This document shows, one piece after another, positions 11,703 to 22,744 of a DNA stretch of 64,000 nucleotides (the stretch's first letter is position 1; each line of letters starts with the position of its first letter). The notes under the pieces were generated by a model. That model searched no databases and was not told the DNA's origin. It worked only from the letters and a program-made list of their open reading frames with translations. The stretch spans positions 1 to 64,000 of the forward strand of contig BBOA01000012.1 in the NCBI GenBank assembly GCA_001485295.1, given 5' to 3'. A program made the translations under genes and the position numbers. Origin of the DNA: Type-B symbiont of Plautia stali. Its GTDB lineage: Bacteria > Pseudomonadota > Gammaproteobacteria > Enterobacterales > Enterobacteriaceae.

Positions 11703-12427
11703 TCAGTTGTCCAGCGCTGCTTTCTGTACCTGAATCAGTTCTTCAATGCCGCCGCGTGCCAGCGCGAGCAGCGACAACAGCTTCTCATGGCTGAATGGCT
11801 CGCCTTCTGCCGTACCCTGCACTTCGAGCATGCGGCCATCTTCCAGCATAACCACGTTCATGTCAGTTTCAGCAGCGGAATCTTCCACATATTCCAGATC
11901 GCAGCATGCTTCACCCTCGACGATGCCGACAGAAATCGCCGCCACCATGCCTTTCATCGGATTGGCTTTCAGCTTGCCGTCCACCACCAGCTTATTCAGC
12001 ACATCGGCCAGCGCCACGCAGGCGCTGGTGATTGAGGCGGTACGCGTGCCGCCATCGGCCTAAATGACGTCGCAGTCGAGCATGATGGTGCATTCGCCCA
12101 GCGCTTTGAGATCGACCGCCGCGCGCAGCGAGCGCGATCAGACGCTGGATCTCCAGCGTGCGTCCGCCCTGTTTGCTTTTGGCCGCTTCGTGCGCCATAC
12201 GGCTGTGGGTAGAGCGCCGCAGCATGGCCCAGCATGACCATATTCGGCGGTCACCCAGCCTTGTCCTGTCCTTTTAGGAAGCGCGGAACGCTCTCGTCCA
12301 CGGTCGCCGTACAGAGCACTTTGGTTTCGCTGAACTCTACTAACACTGAGCCCTCGGCATGTTTGGTGTAGTTTCGGGTCAGGGTGACGGGAGGCACCTG
12401 CTGTGCGCTTCGGCCTTCTGGACGCAT
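11703..12427 (-). pseudogene. rph: rph relic (RNase PH)
   Basis: RNase PH is a phosphorolytic 3' exoribonuclease that trims tRNA 3' ends. The 5' segment from ATG 12427 reads [40 protein letters not shown] and RFLKGQ. Frameshifts near 12250 and 12120 follow, and an amber at about 12059-12061 replaces Gln in CDVxQADGG. The last 104 codons (from 12017) are open: VALADVL-like start, [47 protein letters not shown]. Clearly inactive, although both ends are well conserved, so the damage is recent. Confidence 0.9.
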
Positions 12428-12573
12428 AGTAATCTCCGGGCTGAAATGAATTGGCTGCGCATTATAAGGACTTCCTCACCGCCTGTCTTGCACGCGGGAT
12501 TGCGCTGTGGCAGATGAATTTCCGCGCGGTTTGTGGCTAAATGCACCTTTCTCACTCACTGAATATAAAAAGT

Positions 12574-13279
12574 ATGACCTCAATTCTTCATTCCCTGCTG
12601 GCGCTGGCGATGATTTTCGCCCTTGCGCTGCCGGTCAGTCATAATCGCAAACAGATACGCCTGCGTTATGTCCTGCAGCTGATCGTGGTAGAAGCCACGC
12701 TGGGCTGGTTTTTTCCGCATTCCGCTACTAGCGGCCAAGCGGCGGTCGGCGCCTTCAGCAGCTTTTTTGAGAAGCTGCTGACTTTCGCCGCGCAGGGCAC
12801 CGACTTTATGTTCGGCAGCGTGAGCAAAAAGGGACTGGCCTTTATCTTTCTCGGCGTGCTCTGCCCGATTATTTTTATATCGGTGCTGATCGGCATTCTG
12901 CAGCACTGGCACATTCTGCCGCTGCTGATCCGACTGGGTAGGCACGTTAACAGCATAGGCAAACTGGAGTCATTCAACGCCGTCAGCACGCTGATCCTCG
13001 GTCAGTCGGAGAACTTTATCGCCTACAAAGGCATTCTGGGCGATATTCCACCGAAGCGTCTTTACACCATGGCCGCCACGGCGATGTCCGCCCGCTCTCT
13101 ATCGTCGGCGCTTATATGACGATGATTGAGCCAAAATATGTGGTCGTCGCGCTGCTACTCAATATGTTCAGCACCTTTCCGGCCAGTCGCAGGATGAGTA
13201 GGCGATTCACCTCGACAAGCTGCATAAAGAACAAAACTTTTTCGAGATGCTCGGCGAGTACATTCTGGCAGGCTTTCAT
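12574..13279 (+). pseudogene. nupC: nupC relic (concentrative nucleoside transporter), truncated by fusion
   Basis: N-terminal half of a NupC-type H+/nucleoside symporter. It reads as an open frame from [20 protein letters not shown] to 13119, with [56 protein letters not shown] and MAATAMS. A frameshift follows. Other frames continue with [20 protein letters not shown] and [15 protein letters not shown] up to about 13279, where NupC similarity stops in mid-domain and LpxP similarity begins. About half of the approximately 400-residue transporter is missing. The C-terminal transport core is gone. Confidence 0.85.
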
Positions 13280-13985
13280 GAAGATGAAATAAAGCGCATG
13301 ATCGCGGGCAACTTCGCCTCGCTGGGTATATCGCTGGCGGAAACCGGCATCGCCTAGTTCTGGTCCAATCACGCAGTGAAAAAACTGTTCAAGGTGTCAG
13401 GGCTGCAGCATCTGCAGCCCGCCATGAAGCAGAAACGCGGTGTGATGGTGGATTGGCGTGCACTTTATGTTGCTAGAGTTTGGCGACCACATCAGCGGTT
13501 TGTGCCAGCCGATGATGGCGATGTATCGTCCGCATAATAACCGGGAGACGGAGTGGGCGCAAACCAAAGGCCGTATGCGATCCAACAAGGCGATGATCGA
13601 TCGTCGCGATCAGCACGGCATGGCGCCCGCGCTGAGGAAAGGCGAATCGGTCTGGTTTGCGCCAGACCAAGATTATGGCCTGAAAGGCAGTGTCTTCGCA
13701 CCGCTGTTCGTCGTTGAGAAGGCTGTGACCACTAATGGCACTTTCGTGCTGTCGTGCCTCGCTAACCCGGCGATGCTGACCATCGCGCTGATCCGCAACC
13801 CAAACAACTATGGCTACTAGCTGATTATCGATCCCGAGCTGGAAAACTATCCGCATACCGATGAAGCCGCCGCCTATATGAATAAGGTGATCGAAAGCCA
13901 GATCCTGAGCGCGCCTCAACAGTATCTGTAGCTCCACCGCCGCTTCAAAACTCGTCCGCTAAGCGAAGCTTGGCTCTACGTGTAA
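13276..13985 (+). pseudogene. lpxP: lpxP relic (palmitoleoyl/lauroyl acyltransferase), fused to nupC
   Basis: Late lipid A acyltransferase of the LpxL/LpxP family; LpxP works during cold growth. The first ~80 codons are lost at the fusion with nupC. What remains reads [25 protein letters not shown] then amber (13355-13357, Trp expected in AWFW), LEFGDHISGLCQPMMAMYRP, GRMRSNKAMIDRRDQHGM, ALRKGESVWFAPDQDYGLKG, an amber at 13818-13820, AAYMNKVIESQILSAPQQYL, an amber and LHRRFKTRPLSEAWLYV. GLCQPMMAxYRPHNN is more LpxP- than LpxL-like. Several ambers and a frameshift near 13460 make it inactive. Confidence 0.85.
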
Positions 13986-14097
13986 TCCGTGCCGCATCAC
14001 GATAGCGATCGTGGTGCAGTTTTTAGCATTGTGCGACTGGTATCCGACGTCCGATTGCTGAATGATGGGGTTTCATCTTTTTTTGCAGGAATATCAT

Positions 14098-15008
14098 ATG
14101 GATATGAATCAACGCTGGCAACGTCCTCTGCCTAATGACTGCCTGACGCCCTACATTGAGAGCGATGCTGCAAGGCTGGAAAGTAAATGGCAAGCCATGC
14201 AGGAAAAAGCGAGCCGCGCTGGCGTCACGTTGCGTCTCCATATTAAACCCCATAAAAGCCTCTTTATCGCTCGTCGACAGCGTGCGTTTGGCACGTACGG
14301 CATAACCGTTTCAAAGCCGAGCGAAGGCGAAGTCTTTACTCGCGGTGGCGAACGCGACATTCTACTGGCCTACCCGGTTATCTGCGCGGCAAGCCTAGCG
14401 ACGCTGCTGCAACTGGCGGCGCAGCATCAGGCGAAAGTGACGCTGATTGCCGATACGCAGCACGGTGTCGCCGCTATCGCTGACGCCCAGCGCCAGCAAC
14501 CGGATGCTGACGTTGCAGTAGCGATTAAGGTCGATGTCGTGCTGCGCTGCATTGGCGTCGCTACGCATCGTGACGACGCGGTCGAGGTTGAGCTGGCGCA
14601 GGCTATCCAAGCGGCGCAGCTGCACTTTGCTAGGCTAGTGTTGCACGCCGGACACGCCTATGACGCGGGCAATCCTGAGGCTATTGCAAAGATTGCGCTG
14701 GAAGAAGCACGTCTAATATAGCAGGTACAACATCAGCTGCGAGAAGCGGGTTTCATCGACTGCCCGATTTCCGTCGGCGCGACGCCCACGACGCTGGCCG
14801 CGCCTGTCGCAGCGGCACAAACGAAATCAGAGCCCGTCAGGAGAATGCGCTTCGCGTCGACTCGCTATTGCGTATCTACTCTAATCACAGCTGTGCGGTC
14901 ATGGCGCAATCAGACAGCTATGTGCTGTGTCACGCCGATGGTCGTGCAGAAACCCTGCTGGTCGATGCGCGCGCGGTTTATCTGAGCACGGGTCGACAGG
15001 TCGCCTAG
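14098..15008 (+). pseudogene. DSD1/D-threonine-aldolase-like PLP enzyme relic
   Basis: Relic of an alanine-racemase-fold PLP enzyme (D-serine dehydratase-like / D-threonine aldolase family). From ATG 14098 a frame of 207 codons contains LRLHIKPHKSLFIARRQ, where HIKPHKS matches the HxKTHKS PLP-lysine motif, then SEGEVFTRGGERDILLAYPVI and VTLIADTQHGVAAIADAQR. An amber at 14719 is followed, after frame changes, by CPISVGATPT and RIYSNHSCAVMAQSDSYVL, the C-terminal metal-site region of the family. The substrate is unknown. It lies inside the decayed accessory block. Confidence 0.75.
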
Positions 15009-15116
15009 CCTGCCGACCTGAGGAAATTCCACCTGCGTCACACTTCCGATCGCGCGTCATTTTCCCTCTACACCCGACATGCTTTAATGCCTTTTTAACC
15101 ACGTTTCGGAGGTAGC

Positions 15117-15512
15117 ATGTTGTCGTCACAGGTTGTCAGTCAGACCATTGCGCGTAACTGGTTAGATTTATATGAAACGATCTGGAAACCAGAATACTTT
15201 GCGAAACGGGCCTCCGGGCTAAGCAGCAGCTCGCTGGAACGGGAGTGTAGCAACTAGCGCGCCCGTGGACCACAGGGTTCAGTGAAGCTTCGCTTTACGC
15301 CGCATAACCCCTTTGGCGTGATGGTTCACTGGATAGACAACGGCTTTGGTAAAGAGATTTATATGCCAATGCGCGTCGTCGTCAATGAACAGGGCGCGGA
15401 AATCATTATAGTGGTTTATCTTCAGACGCTGATGTCCGATGAGAAGTTTTCTCAGTATATTGAATGAGTAAGAAGCGATTTAGCGCGTCTCAACCGCCTG
15501 CTCACCGAGTAA
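15117..15512 (+). pseudogene. SRPBCC-fold protein relic
   Basis: A small START/polyketide-cyclase (SRPBCC) fold protein of unknown ligand. ATG 15117 follows GGAGGTAGC, a good ribosome site. It reads VSQTIARNWLDLYETIWKPE, FAKRASGLSSSSLERE, an amber at 15255-15257 where Trp is expected, RARGPQGSVKLRFTPHNPFG, MVHWIDNGFGKEIYMPMRVV, and SDEKFSQYIE then TGA (15465-15467, again a Trp position), with VRSDLARLNRLLTE to a TAA. All segments stay in one frame, so only point mutations broke it. Confidence 0.65.
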
Positions 15513-16287
15513 AAGCGGCTAATAAGCCGCCAGCCTTTAGTTCGGGTTGGGCCTTACGGCTCAGAAAAATGAAAAAAGTTCGCTAAAAACATATTAGCAT
15601 TTTCTCCCACTAATTAAGCTTTCGCCTCCCTTCACAACAGTTTCATTAAAGCCCGCTATCCAGGAAGATTGCTATATGGCGATCCCTTCCGCTTTGCTAA
15701 TATGTCTGACATACGTGCTTTTGCCGCGATCATCCGTTTTTAACTCTGCAGTTGCCCTTTTTACTGCACAACACAGCGGAAGTTAAAAAATCTCATGCAA
15801 AGAACGAATCCATTTATTTCTGTCGCGGCGTTATCGGACTTTTCTGATGGTGTAGAATTAAAAAAGAGGTATAAATCATTCACACACAGCAACACTTAAA
15901 ATAACAACAATAGAAAAATAAAAAATGGAATGCTTAACTATGGCTTTTCTTTCTAAAGAAGAACTTGTTGAGATCGTTGGCAGGATGCTGGCCGCAGAAT
16001 ATAAAATAATAAAGGGGTTTTCCTAGGATTTGGCCGCCTTTCTGTTAAGCAAAGAAAAGCGGGCCTTATCCCGAGATAATAAAAATACCGGGGAAATTAT
16101 TTTCGTATCGCAAATCCACCGAATTGAATCAATAATAACAGGCGAAGCCTAGAGCATAGTGTGTGGAATCAGCTCAGGCGTATAGCCTTAATTATCTGGA
16201 TGAAATAGTCCGCTATTTCAGCCGTAACACTTTATTCGGTACATGTACCTAACGAGCATATTATAGCTAATACGTGAAAGTGGTTTT
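15513..16287. other. AT-rich interval with no recognisable gene
   Basis: Markedly more AT-rich than its neighbours. Around 15510-15540 there is a short GGCT-AATA-AGCC hairpin. A 36-codon ORF at 15675-15785 (MAIPSALLICLTYVLL..., hydrophobic) has an AGGAAG ribosome site, but nothing else supports it. At 15940 another frame reads MAFLSKEELVEIVGRMLAAEYKIIKG up to an amber at 16024-16026, then continues in frame as DLAAFLLSKEKRALSRDN and FVSQIHRIESIITGEA before another amber. This looks like a third decayed gene of unknown identity. Composition suggests acquired or long-neutral DNA. Confidence 0.4.
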
Positions 16288-17449
<1,162 letters not shown>

Positions 17450-17503
17450 AATCAGTTTCAGTATTATGCCCAGTCATCTCTTCATTTGTGGAATAGCATA
17501 CCT

Positions 17504-17779
17504 ATGGCACGCGTAACCGTTCAGGACGCAGTAGAAAAAATTGGTAATCGTTTTGACCTAGTTTTGGTCGCTGCACGTCGTGCACGTCAGATGCAGGTAG
17601 GCGGCAAAGATCCGCTGGTTCCAGAAGAGAACGATAAAGCCACCGTTATCGCCCTACGCGAAATCGAAGAAGGCCTGATCACCAACCAAATCCTCGACGT
17701 GCGCGATCGTCAGGAGCAGCAAGAGCAGGAAGCCGCTGAATTACAAGCCGTTACCGCTATCGCTGAAGGTCGTTGTTAA
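17504..17779 (+). CDS. rpoZ: RNA polymerase omega subunit
   Basis: 91-residue omega, a non-catalytic RNAP subunit that helps fold beta-prime and forms part of ppGpp site 1. It begins [20 protein letters not shown] and contains [20 protein letters not shown] and [17 protein letters not shown]. It ends AIAEGRC: the last residue is Cys (TGT) where E. coli has Arg, one of several Arg-to-Cys changes in this window. The N-terminal ARVTV residues that contact ppGpp are kept. It lies 54 bp after gmk and 20 bp before the spoT TTG. Confidence 0.96.
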   Translation: MARVTVQDAVEKIGNRFDLVLVAARRARQMQVGGKDPLVPEENDKATVIALREIEEGLITNQILDVRDRQEQQEQEAAELQAVTAIAEGRC

Positions 17780-17799
17780 CAGCAACCTGCAGGCCAACT

Positions 17800-19908
17800 T
17801 TGTATCTGTTTGGAAGCCTCAATCAGCTGATTGAAAAATACCTGCCGGAGGAGCAAATCAAGCGCCTCCAGCAAACGTACCTTGTCGCACGTGATGCTCA
17901 CGAGGGACAGACGCGCTCAAGCGGCGAGCCGTACATTACCCATCCTGTCGCCGTCACCTGTATCCTAGCAGAGATGAAGCTCGACCATGAAACGCTCATG
18001 GCCGCGCTGCTGCACGACGTAATCGAAGACACACCGGCGACCTATCAGGATATGGAGCAGCTGTTCGGCAAAAGCGTGGCGGAGCTGGTGGAGGGCGTCT
18101 CCAAGCTGGATAAACTCACCTTCCGCGACAAGAAAGAGGCGCAGGCAGAGAACTTCTGCAAAATGATCATGGCGATGGTGCAGGATATCCGCGTCATTCT
18201 CATCAAGCTGGCCGACCGCACGCACAATATGCGCACGCTGGGCGCGCTGCGTCCCGACAAACGTCGTCGCATCGCGCTGGAAACCTTGGAGATCTACAGT
18301 CCCCTAGCGCATCGCTTGGGTATCCATCACCTGAAAACCGAGCTGGAAGAGCTGGGTTTCGAGTCGCTCTACCCTAATCGCTATCGCGTGATTAAAGAGG
18401 TGGTAAAAGCAGCGCGCGGTAACCGCAAAGAGATGATTCAGAAAATCCTGTCGGAAATTGACGGGCGTCTGCAGGAAGCGGGCATTCCCTGCCGCGTCAG
18501 CGGCCGTGAAAAACATCTCTACTCGATCTACCGCAAAATGACGCTGAAAGAGCAGCGCTTTCACTCCATCATGGATATCTACGCGTTCCGCGTGATCGTA
18601 AAGGATGCAGATACCTGCTATCGCGTGCTCGGTCAGATGCACAGCCTGTACAAACCGCGTCCAGGCCGTATGAAAGATTACATCGCTATCCCCAAGGCCA
18701 ACGGCTATCAGTCGCTGCACACCTCGATGATCGGACCGCACGGTGTGCCGGTCGAGGTGCAGATCCGTACCGAAGATATGGATCAGATGGCGGAAATGGG
18801 GGTCGCCGCGCACTGGGCTTATAAACAGGCGGGCGAAAGCGGCACCACCGCGCAGATCCGTGCCCAGCGCTGGCTGCAAAGCCTGCTGGAGCTGCAGCAA
18901 AGCGCGGGCAGCTCCTTTGAATTTATTGAAAGCGTAAAATCCGATCTCTTCCCTGACGAGATCTACGTTTTTACGCCGGAAGGTCGCATCGTCGAACTGC
19001 CGGCCGGTGCGACGCCGGTCGATTTTGCCTATGCGGTGCATACCGATATCGGCCACGCCTGCGTCGGCGCGCGCGTCGATTGCCAGCCCTATCCACTGTC
19101 GCAGCCGCTTACCAGCGGCCAGACAGTGGAAATTATCACCGCGCCAGGCGCGCGGCCTAACGCCGCCTGGCTCAATTTTGTCGTCAGCTCAAAAGCGCGC
19201 GCCAAAATCCGTCAGCTGCTGAAAAACCTCAAGCGAGAAGACTCCGTTAATCTTGGACGCCGTCTGCTGAGCCACGCGCTCGGCGGCAACCGCAAACTGG
19301 CAGAAATCACGCCGGCGAATATCAAGCAGGAGCTGGACCGCATGAAGCTGACGTCGCTGGACGATCTGCTGGCGGAAATCAGCCTCGGCAATGCTATGAG
19401 CGTCATGGTAGCAAAGAACCTGCTGCAGTCCACCAGCGCGACGCCGTCGAGTAGCAGCAAGCGCGGCAAGCTGCCGATCAAAGGCGCGGACGGCGTGCTG
19501 ATCACCTTCGCCAAATGCTGTCGTCCCATTCCCGACGATCTCATCGTGGCGCACATTAGCCCTAGCAAAGGTCTGGTGGTGCATCACGAATCCTGCCGCA
19601 ATATTCGCGGCTATCAGAAAGAGCCGGAGAAGTTTATGCTGGTGGAGTGGGATAAGCTCACTGACCAAGAGTTCGTGGCGGAGATCAAGATCGACATGTT
19701 CAACCATCAGGGCGCGCTGGCGAACCTGACGGCGGCGATCAATACCGCATGCTCTAATATTCAGAGCCTCAACACCGAAGAGCGCGACGGCCGCGTTTAT
19801 AGTGCCTTTATCCGCCTGACCGCGCGCGATCGCATCCATCTGGCGAACATTATGCGTAAAATCCGCGTGATGCCGGACGTGATCAAAGTCCACCGAAACC
19901 GTAACTAG
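17800..19908 (+). CDS. spoT: Bifunctional (p)ppGpp synthetase/hydrolase SpoT
   Basis: Degrades and weakly makes (p)ppGpp. With a TTG start at 17800, as in E. coli, the product is 702 aa, the exact E. coli length. The hydrolase domain has HPVAVTCILAEM, the HD metal motif LLHDVIEDT (residues 70-78) and KLADRTHNMRTL (136-147). The weak synthetase domain, TGS region (YVFTPEGRIVELPAGATPVD) and C-terminal ACT domain (MFNHQGALANLTAAINT) follow. Odd points: residue 120 in the conserved ENFRKM motif is Cys, residue 160 is Leu where I recall Arg in E. coli, and residue 428 is Cys where E. coli has Arg. The frame is otherwise complete. Confidence 0.97.
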   Translation: MYLFGSLNQLIEKYLPEEQIKRLQQTYLVARDAHEGQTRSSGEPYITHPVAVTCILAEMKLDHETLMAALLHDVIEDTPATYQDMEQLFGKSVAELVEGVSKLDKLTFRDKKEAQAENFCKMIMAMVQDIRVILIKLADRTHNMRTLGALRPDKRRRIALETLEIYSPLAHRLGIHHLKTELEELGFESLYPNRYRVIKEVVKAARGNRKEMIQKILSEIDGRLQEAGIPCRVSGREKHLYSIYRKMTLKEQRFHSIMDIYAFRVIVKDADTCYRVLGQMHSLYKPRPGRMKDYIAIPKANGYQSLHTSMIGPHGVPVEVQIRTEDMDQMAEMGVAAHWAYKQAGESGTTAQIRAQRWLQSLLELQQSAGSSFEFIESVKSDLFPDEIYVFTPEGRIVELPAGATPVDFAYAVHTDIGHACVGARVDCQPYPLSQPLTSGQTVEIITAPGARPNAAWLNFVVSSKARAKIRQLLKNLKREDSVNLGRRLLSHALGGNRKLAEITPANIKQELDRMKLTSLDDLLAEISLGNAMSVMVAKNLLQSTSATPSSSSKRGKLPIKGADGVLITFAKCCRPIPDDLIVAHISPSKGLVVHHESCRNIRGYQKEPEKFMLVEWDKLTDQEFVAEIKIDMFNHQGALANLTAAINTACSNIQSLNTEERDGRVYSAFIRLTARDRIHLANIMRKIRVMPDVIKVHRNRN

Positions 19909-19911
19909 CGC

Positions 19912-20604
19912 ATGAACTCTCAACGTTTTGCTCGAATTCAGGAGATGCGGGCGCTTGGCCAGCACGACCTCACCGTCTGTATAGAACAGGTGCACAAGCC
20001 GTACAACGTCTCGGCGGTAATCCGCACGGCAGACGCGGTAGGCATTCATGAAGTGCACTCCGTCTGGCCTAGCGAACGTATACGCACCATGGTTTCCGCT
20101 TCCGCCGGCAGCAACAGCTGGATGAAGGTTAAAACCCACCGCAATATCGCCGAGGCGGTGACCCATCTGAAAGATCGCGACATGCAGGTGCTGGCGACTA
20201 ATCTGTCGGCCAAAGCAGTCGACTTTCGCGCCATCGATTACACCCGCCCAACCTGCATTTTAATGGGTCAGGAAAAAACCGGCATTACCGCCGAAGCGCT
20301 GGCCGATCAAGACATCATTATTCCTATGGTCGGCATGGTGCAGTCGCTCAACGTCTCCGTGGCCTCCGCGCTGATCCTATATGAAGCGCAAAGCCAGCGG
20401 CAGAACGCCGGACTCTATCAACGTCAGCACAGCCTGCTGGATGAAGAGGAGCAGCAGCGACTACTGTCCGAAGGTAGCTATCCGGTGCTGGCGCGCGTGG
20501 CAAAACAGAAAGGTCTGCCCTATCCGCGCATCAACGCCCAAAGCGAAGTGGAAGCCGACGCTGACTGGTGGGCGACGATGCAGGCGACGGGGAAAAAGAA
20601 ATGA
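19912..20604 (+). CDS. trmH: tRNA (Gm18) 2'-O-methyltransferase
   Basis: SPOUT-family methyltransferase that modifies G18 in the tRNA D-loop using SAM. 230 aa. It contains HKPYNVSAVIRTADAVGIHE (motif 1), AGSNSWMKVKTHRNI, CILMGQEKTGI (motif 2) and the trefoil-knot motif 3 IIPMVGMVQSLNVSVASALI. The stretch EALADQDIII is two residues shorter than the EALALADQDIII of E. coli, as if a repeated GCGCTG unit slipped out. It starts three bases after the spoT TAG and ends in an ATGA overlap with recG, so the three are co-translated. Confidence 0.96.
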   Translation: MNSQRFARIQEMRALGQHDLTVCIEQVHKPYNVSAVIRTADAVGIHEVHSVWPSERIRTMVSASAGSNSWMKVKTHRNIAEAVTHLKDRDMQVLATNLSAKAVDFRAIDYTRPTCILMGQEKTGITAEALADQDIIIPMVGMVQSLNVSVASALILYEAQSQRQNAGLYQRQHSLLDEEEQQRLLSEGSYPVLARVAKQKGLPYPRINAQSEVEADADWWATMQATGKKK

Positions 20605-22682
20605 AAGGCCGCCTGCTGGATGCTATTCCGCTCAGTACCCTAACCGGCGTCGGCGCTAGCCAGTCAGCGAAACTGGGCAAGCTCGGCTTGCATACCATTC
20701 AGGATCTTCTGCTTCATCTCCCGCTACGATACGAAGACCGCACTCAGCTCTATGCGATTAACGATCTGCTGCCCGGCATCTGGGCGACGGTCGAGGGCGA
20801 AGTGTTGCAGTCCGATGTCTCCTTTGGCCGACGCCGCATGCTGGTGTGTCAGATCAGCGACGGCAGCGGCATATTGACTATGCGCTTCTTCAACTTCAAC
20901 GCCGGAATGAAGAACAGCCTCGCACCGGGCCGTCGCGTTACCGCCTATGGCGAGATCAAGCGTGGCCAGCGCGGCGCGGAGATTATTTACCCCGAATATC
21001 GCGTCCATGGCGAGCGAAGCCCAGTCACGCTAGAAGAGACCCTAACGCCGGTCTATCCCGCCACTGAAGGCATTCGCCAGGCTATGCTGCGCAGCCTGAC
21101 CGATCAGGCTCTGACGCTGCTGGAGAGCATGCCGATCGCCGAGCTGCTGCCGCAGGAACTGGCGCATGGATTAATCAGCCTGCCGGAAGCGCTGCGCACG
21201 CTGCATCGTCCGCCGCCCGATCTAGGCCTGAGCGAACTGGAGCACGGCCGCCATCCGGCGCAGCGGCGTCTGATTCTGGAAGAGCTGCTGGCACATAACC
21301 TCAGCATGCTGGCGCTGCGCGCCGGCGCGCAGCGCTATTACGCGCTGCCGATGAACGCGCGCCACACACTGAGCGACAAGCTGCTGGCGGCGCTGCCCTT
21401 CTCTCCGACCAATGCGCAAAAACGCGTGGTGCAGGAGATTGAGCGCGATCTAGCCAAGAATTTCCCGATGATGCGCCTAGTGCAGGGCGACGTCGGATCC
21501 GGTAAAACCCTAGTCGCGGCGCTGGCAGCTTTGGACGTCATCGCCCACGGCAAGCAGGTAGCGCTGATGGCACCTACCGAACTGCTGGCGGAGCAGCACG
21601 CGAACAACTTCCGCAGCTGGTTCGCGCCGCTCGGCATTGAAGTCGGCTGGCTGGCGGGCAAGCAGAAAGGCAAAGCGCGCCAAGCGCAGCAGGAGGCGAT
21701 AGCCAGCGGCCAAGTAGCGATGGTGGTCGGCACGCACGCGCTGTTTCAGGAGCAGGTACAGTTCAACGGACTGGCACTGGTGGTTATCGACGAGCAGCAC
21801 CGCTTCGGCGTGCATCAGCGGCTGGCGCTGTGGGAGAAAGGCGAAGAGCAGGGCTTCCATCCGCATCAGCTGATTATGACCGCCACGCCGATCCCGCGCA
21901 CTTTGGCGATGACCGCCTACGCCGATCTCGATACCTCAACCATCGACGAGCTGCCGCCGGGCCGTACGCCGGTGACCACCGTCGCGATCCTTGACAGCCG
22001 CCGCGAAGACATTATCGCTCGCGTGCGTCACGCCTGCCAAGAAGAAGGCCGTCAGGCTTACTGGGTCTGCACCCTGATCGAAGAGTCCGAGCTGCTAGAG
22101 GCGCAGGCGGCGGAGGCAAGCTGGGAAGCCCTGAAAACCGCGCTGCCCGATCTCAATATTGGTCTGGTGCACGGCCGCATGAAGCCGGCGGAAAAGCAGG
22201 CGGTGATGGCAGCGTTCAAAGCCAACAAAATGCAGCTGCTGGTGGCGACCACGGTAATTGAAGTCGGCGTCGACGTGCCTAACGCCAGCCTGATGATCAT
22301 CGAGAACCCGGAACGCTTGGGTCTGGCGCAGCTGCATCAGCTGCGCGGACGCGTCGGGCGCGGAGCGGTAACCTCGCACTGCGTGCTGCTCTACAAAGCG
22401 CCGTTGAGCAAAACTGCGCAGCGGCGTCTGCAGGTACTGCGCGACAGCAACGATGGATTTGTCATCGCCCAGCACGATCTGGAGATCCGCGGCCCTGGCG
22501 AACTGCTGGGCACGCGCCAGACCGGCAACGCTGAATTCAAGGTGGCGGATCTGCTACGTGATCAGGCGATGGTGCCGGAAGTGCAGCGTGCCGCGCGCCA
22601 TATCCATCAGCATTATCCTGAACATGCGAAGGCGCTGATCGAGCGCTGGCTGCCGGAAACCGCGCGCTACACCAACGTCTGA
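20601..22682 (+). CDS. recG: ATP-dependent DNA helicase RecG
   Basis: Branch-migration helicase that remodels stalled forks and Holliday junctions. 693 aa, as in E. coli. The N-terminal wedge domain begins [20 protein letters not shown]. The helicase core has Walker [18 protein letters not shown], motif Ia [15 protein letters not shown]-type Walker [15 protein letters not shown], motif [43 protein letters not shown] and motif [11 protein letters not shown]. It starts inside the trmH stop. I count seven CTAG sites in the gene, a high number for an enterobacterium. Confidence 0.97.
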   Translation: MKGRLLDAIPLSTLTGVGASQSAKLGKLGLHTIQDLLLHLPLRYEDRTQLYAINDLLPGIWATVEGEVLQSDVSFGRRRMLVCQISDGSGILTMRFFNFNAGMKNSLAPGRRVTAYGEIKRGQRGAEIIYPEYRVHGERSPVTLEETLTPVYPATEGIRQAMLRSLTDQALTLLESMPIAELLPQELAHGLISLPEALRTLHRPPPDLGLSELEHGRHPAQRRLILEELLAHNLSMLALRAGAQRYYALPMNARHTLSDKLLAALPFSPTNAQKRVVQEIERDLAKNFPMMRLVQGDVGSGKTLVAALAALDVIAHGKQVALMAPTELLAEQHANNFRSWFAPLGIEVGWLAGKQKGKARQAQQEAIASGQVAMVVGTHALFQEQVQFNGLALVVIDEQHRFGVHQRLALWEKGEEQGFHPHQLIMTATPIPRTLAMTAYADLDTSTIDELPPGRTPVTTVAILDSRREDIIARVRHACQEEGRQAYWVCTLIEESELLEAQAAEASWEALKTALPDLNIGLVHGRMKPAEKQAVMAAFKANKMQLLVATTVIEVGVDVPNASLMIIENPERLGLAQLHQLRGRVGRGAVTSHCVLLYKAPLSKTAQRRLQVLRDSNDGFVIAQHDLEIRGPGELLGTRQTGNAEFKVADLLRDQAMVPEVQRAARHIHQHYPEHAKALIERWLPETARYTNV

Positions 22683-22744
22683 TCTCCTTTTGTCGCCCGC
22701 TGCGGCAGGACATTTCAGATAAAGCTTGGCAAACGATTGCTTTC

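Noticed and set aside
12541-13119. A functional 192-residue membrane protein
   Set aside because: It is the N-terminal half of nupC; similarity continues in other frames and is cut by the lpxP fusion.
15675-15785. A 36-codon hydrophobic ORF with an AGGAAG ribosome site
   Set aside because: Too short, in AT-rich DNA, no conservation that I can judge; mentioned only under the intergenic entry.
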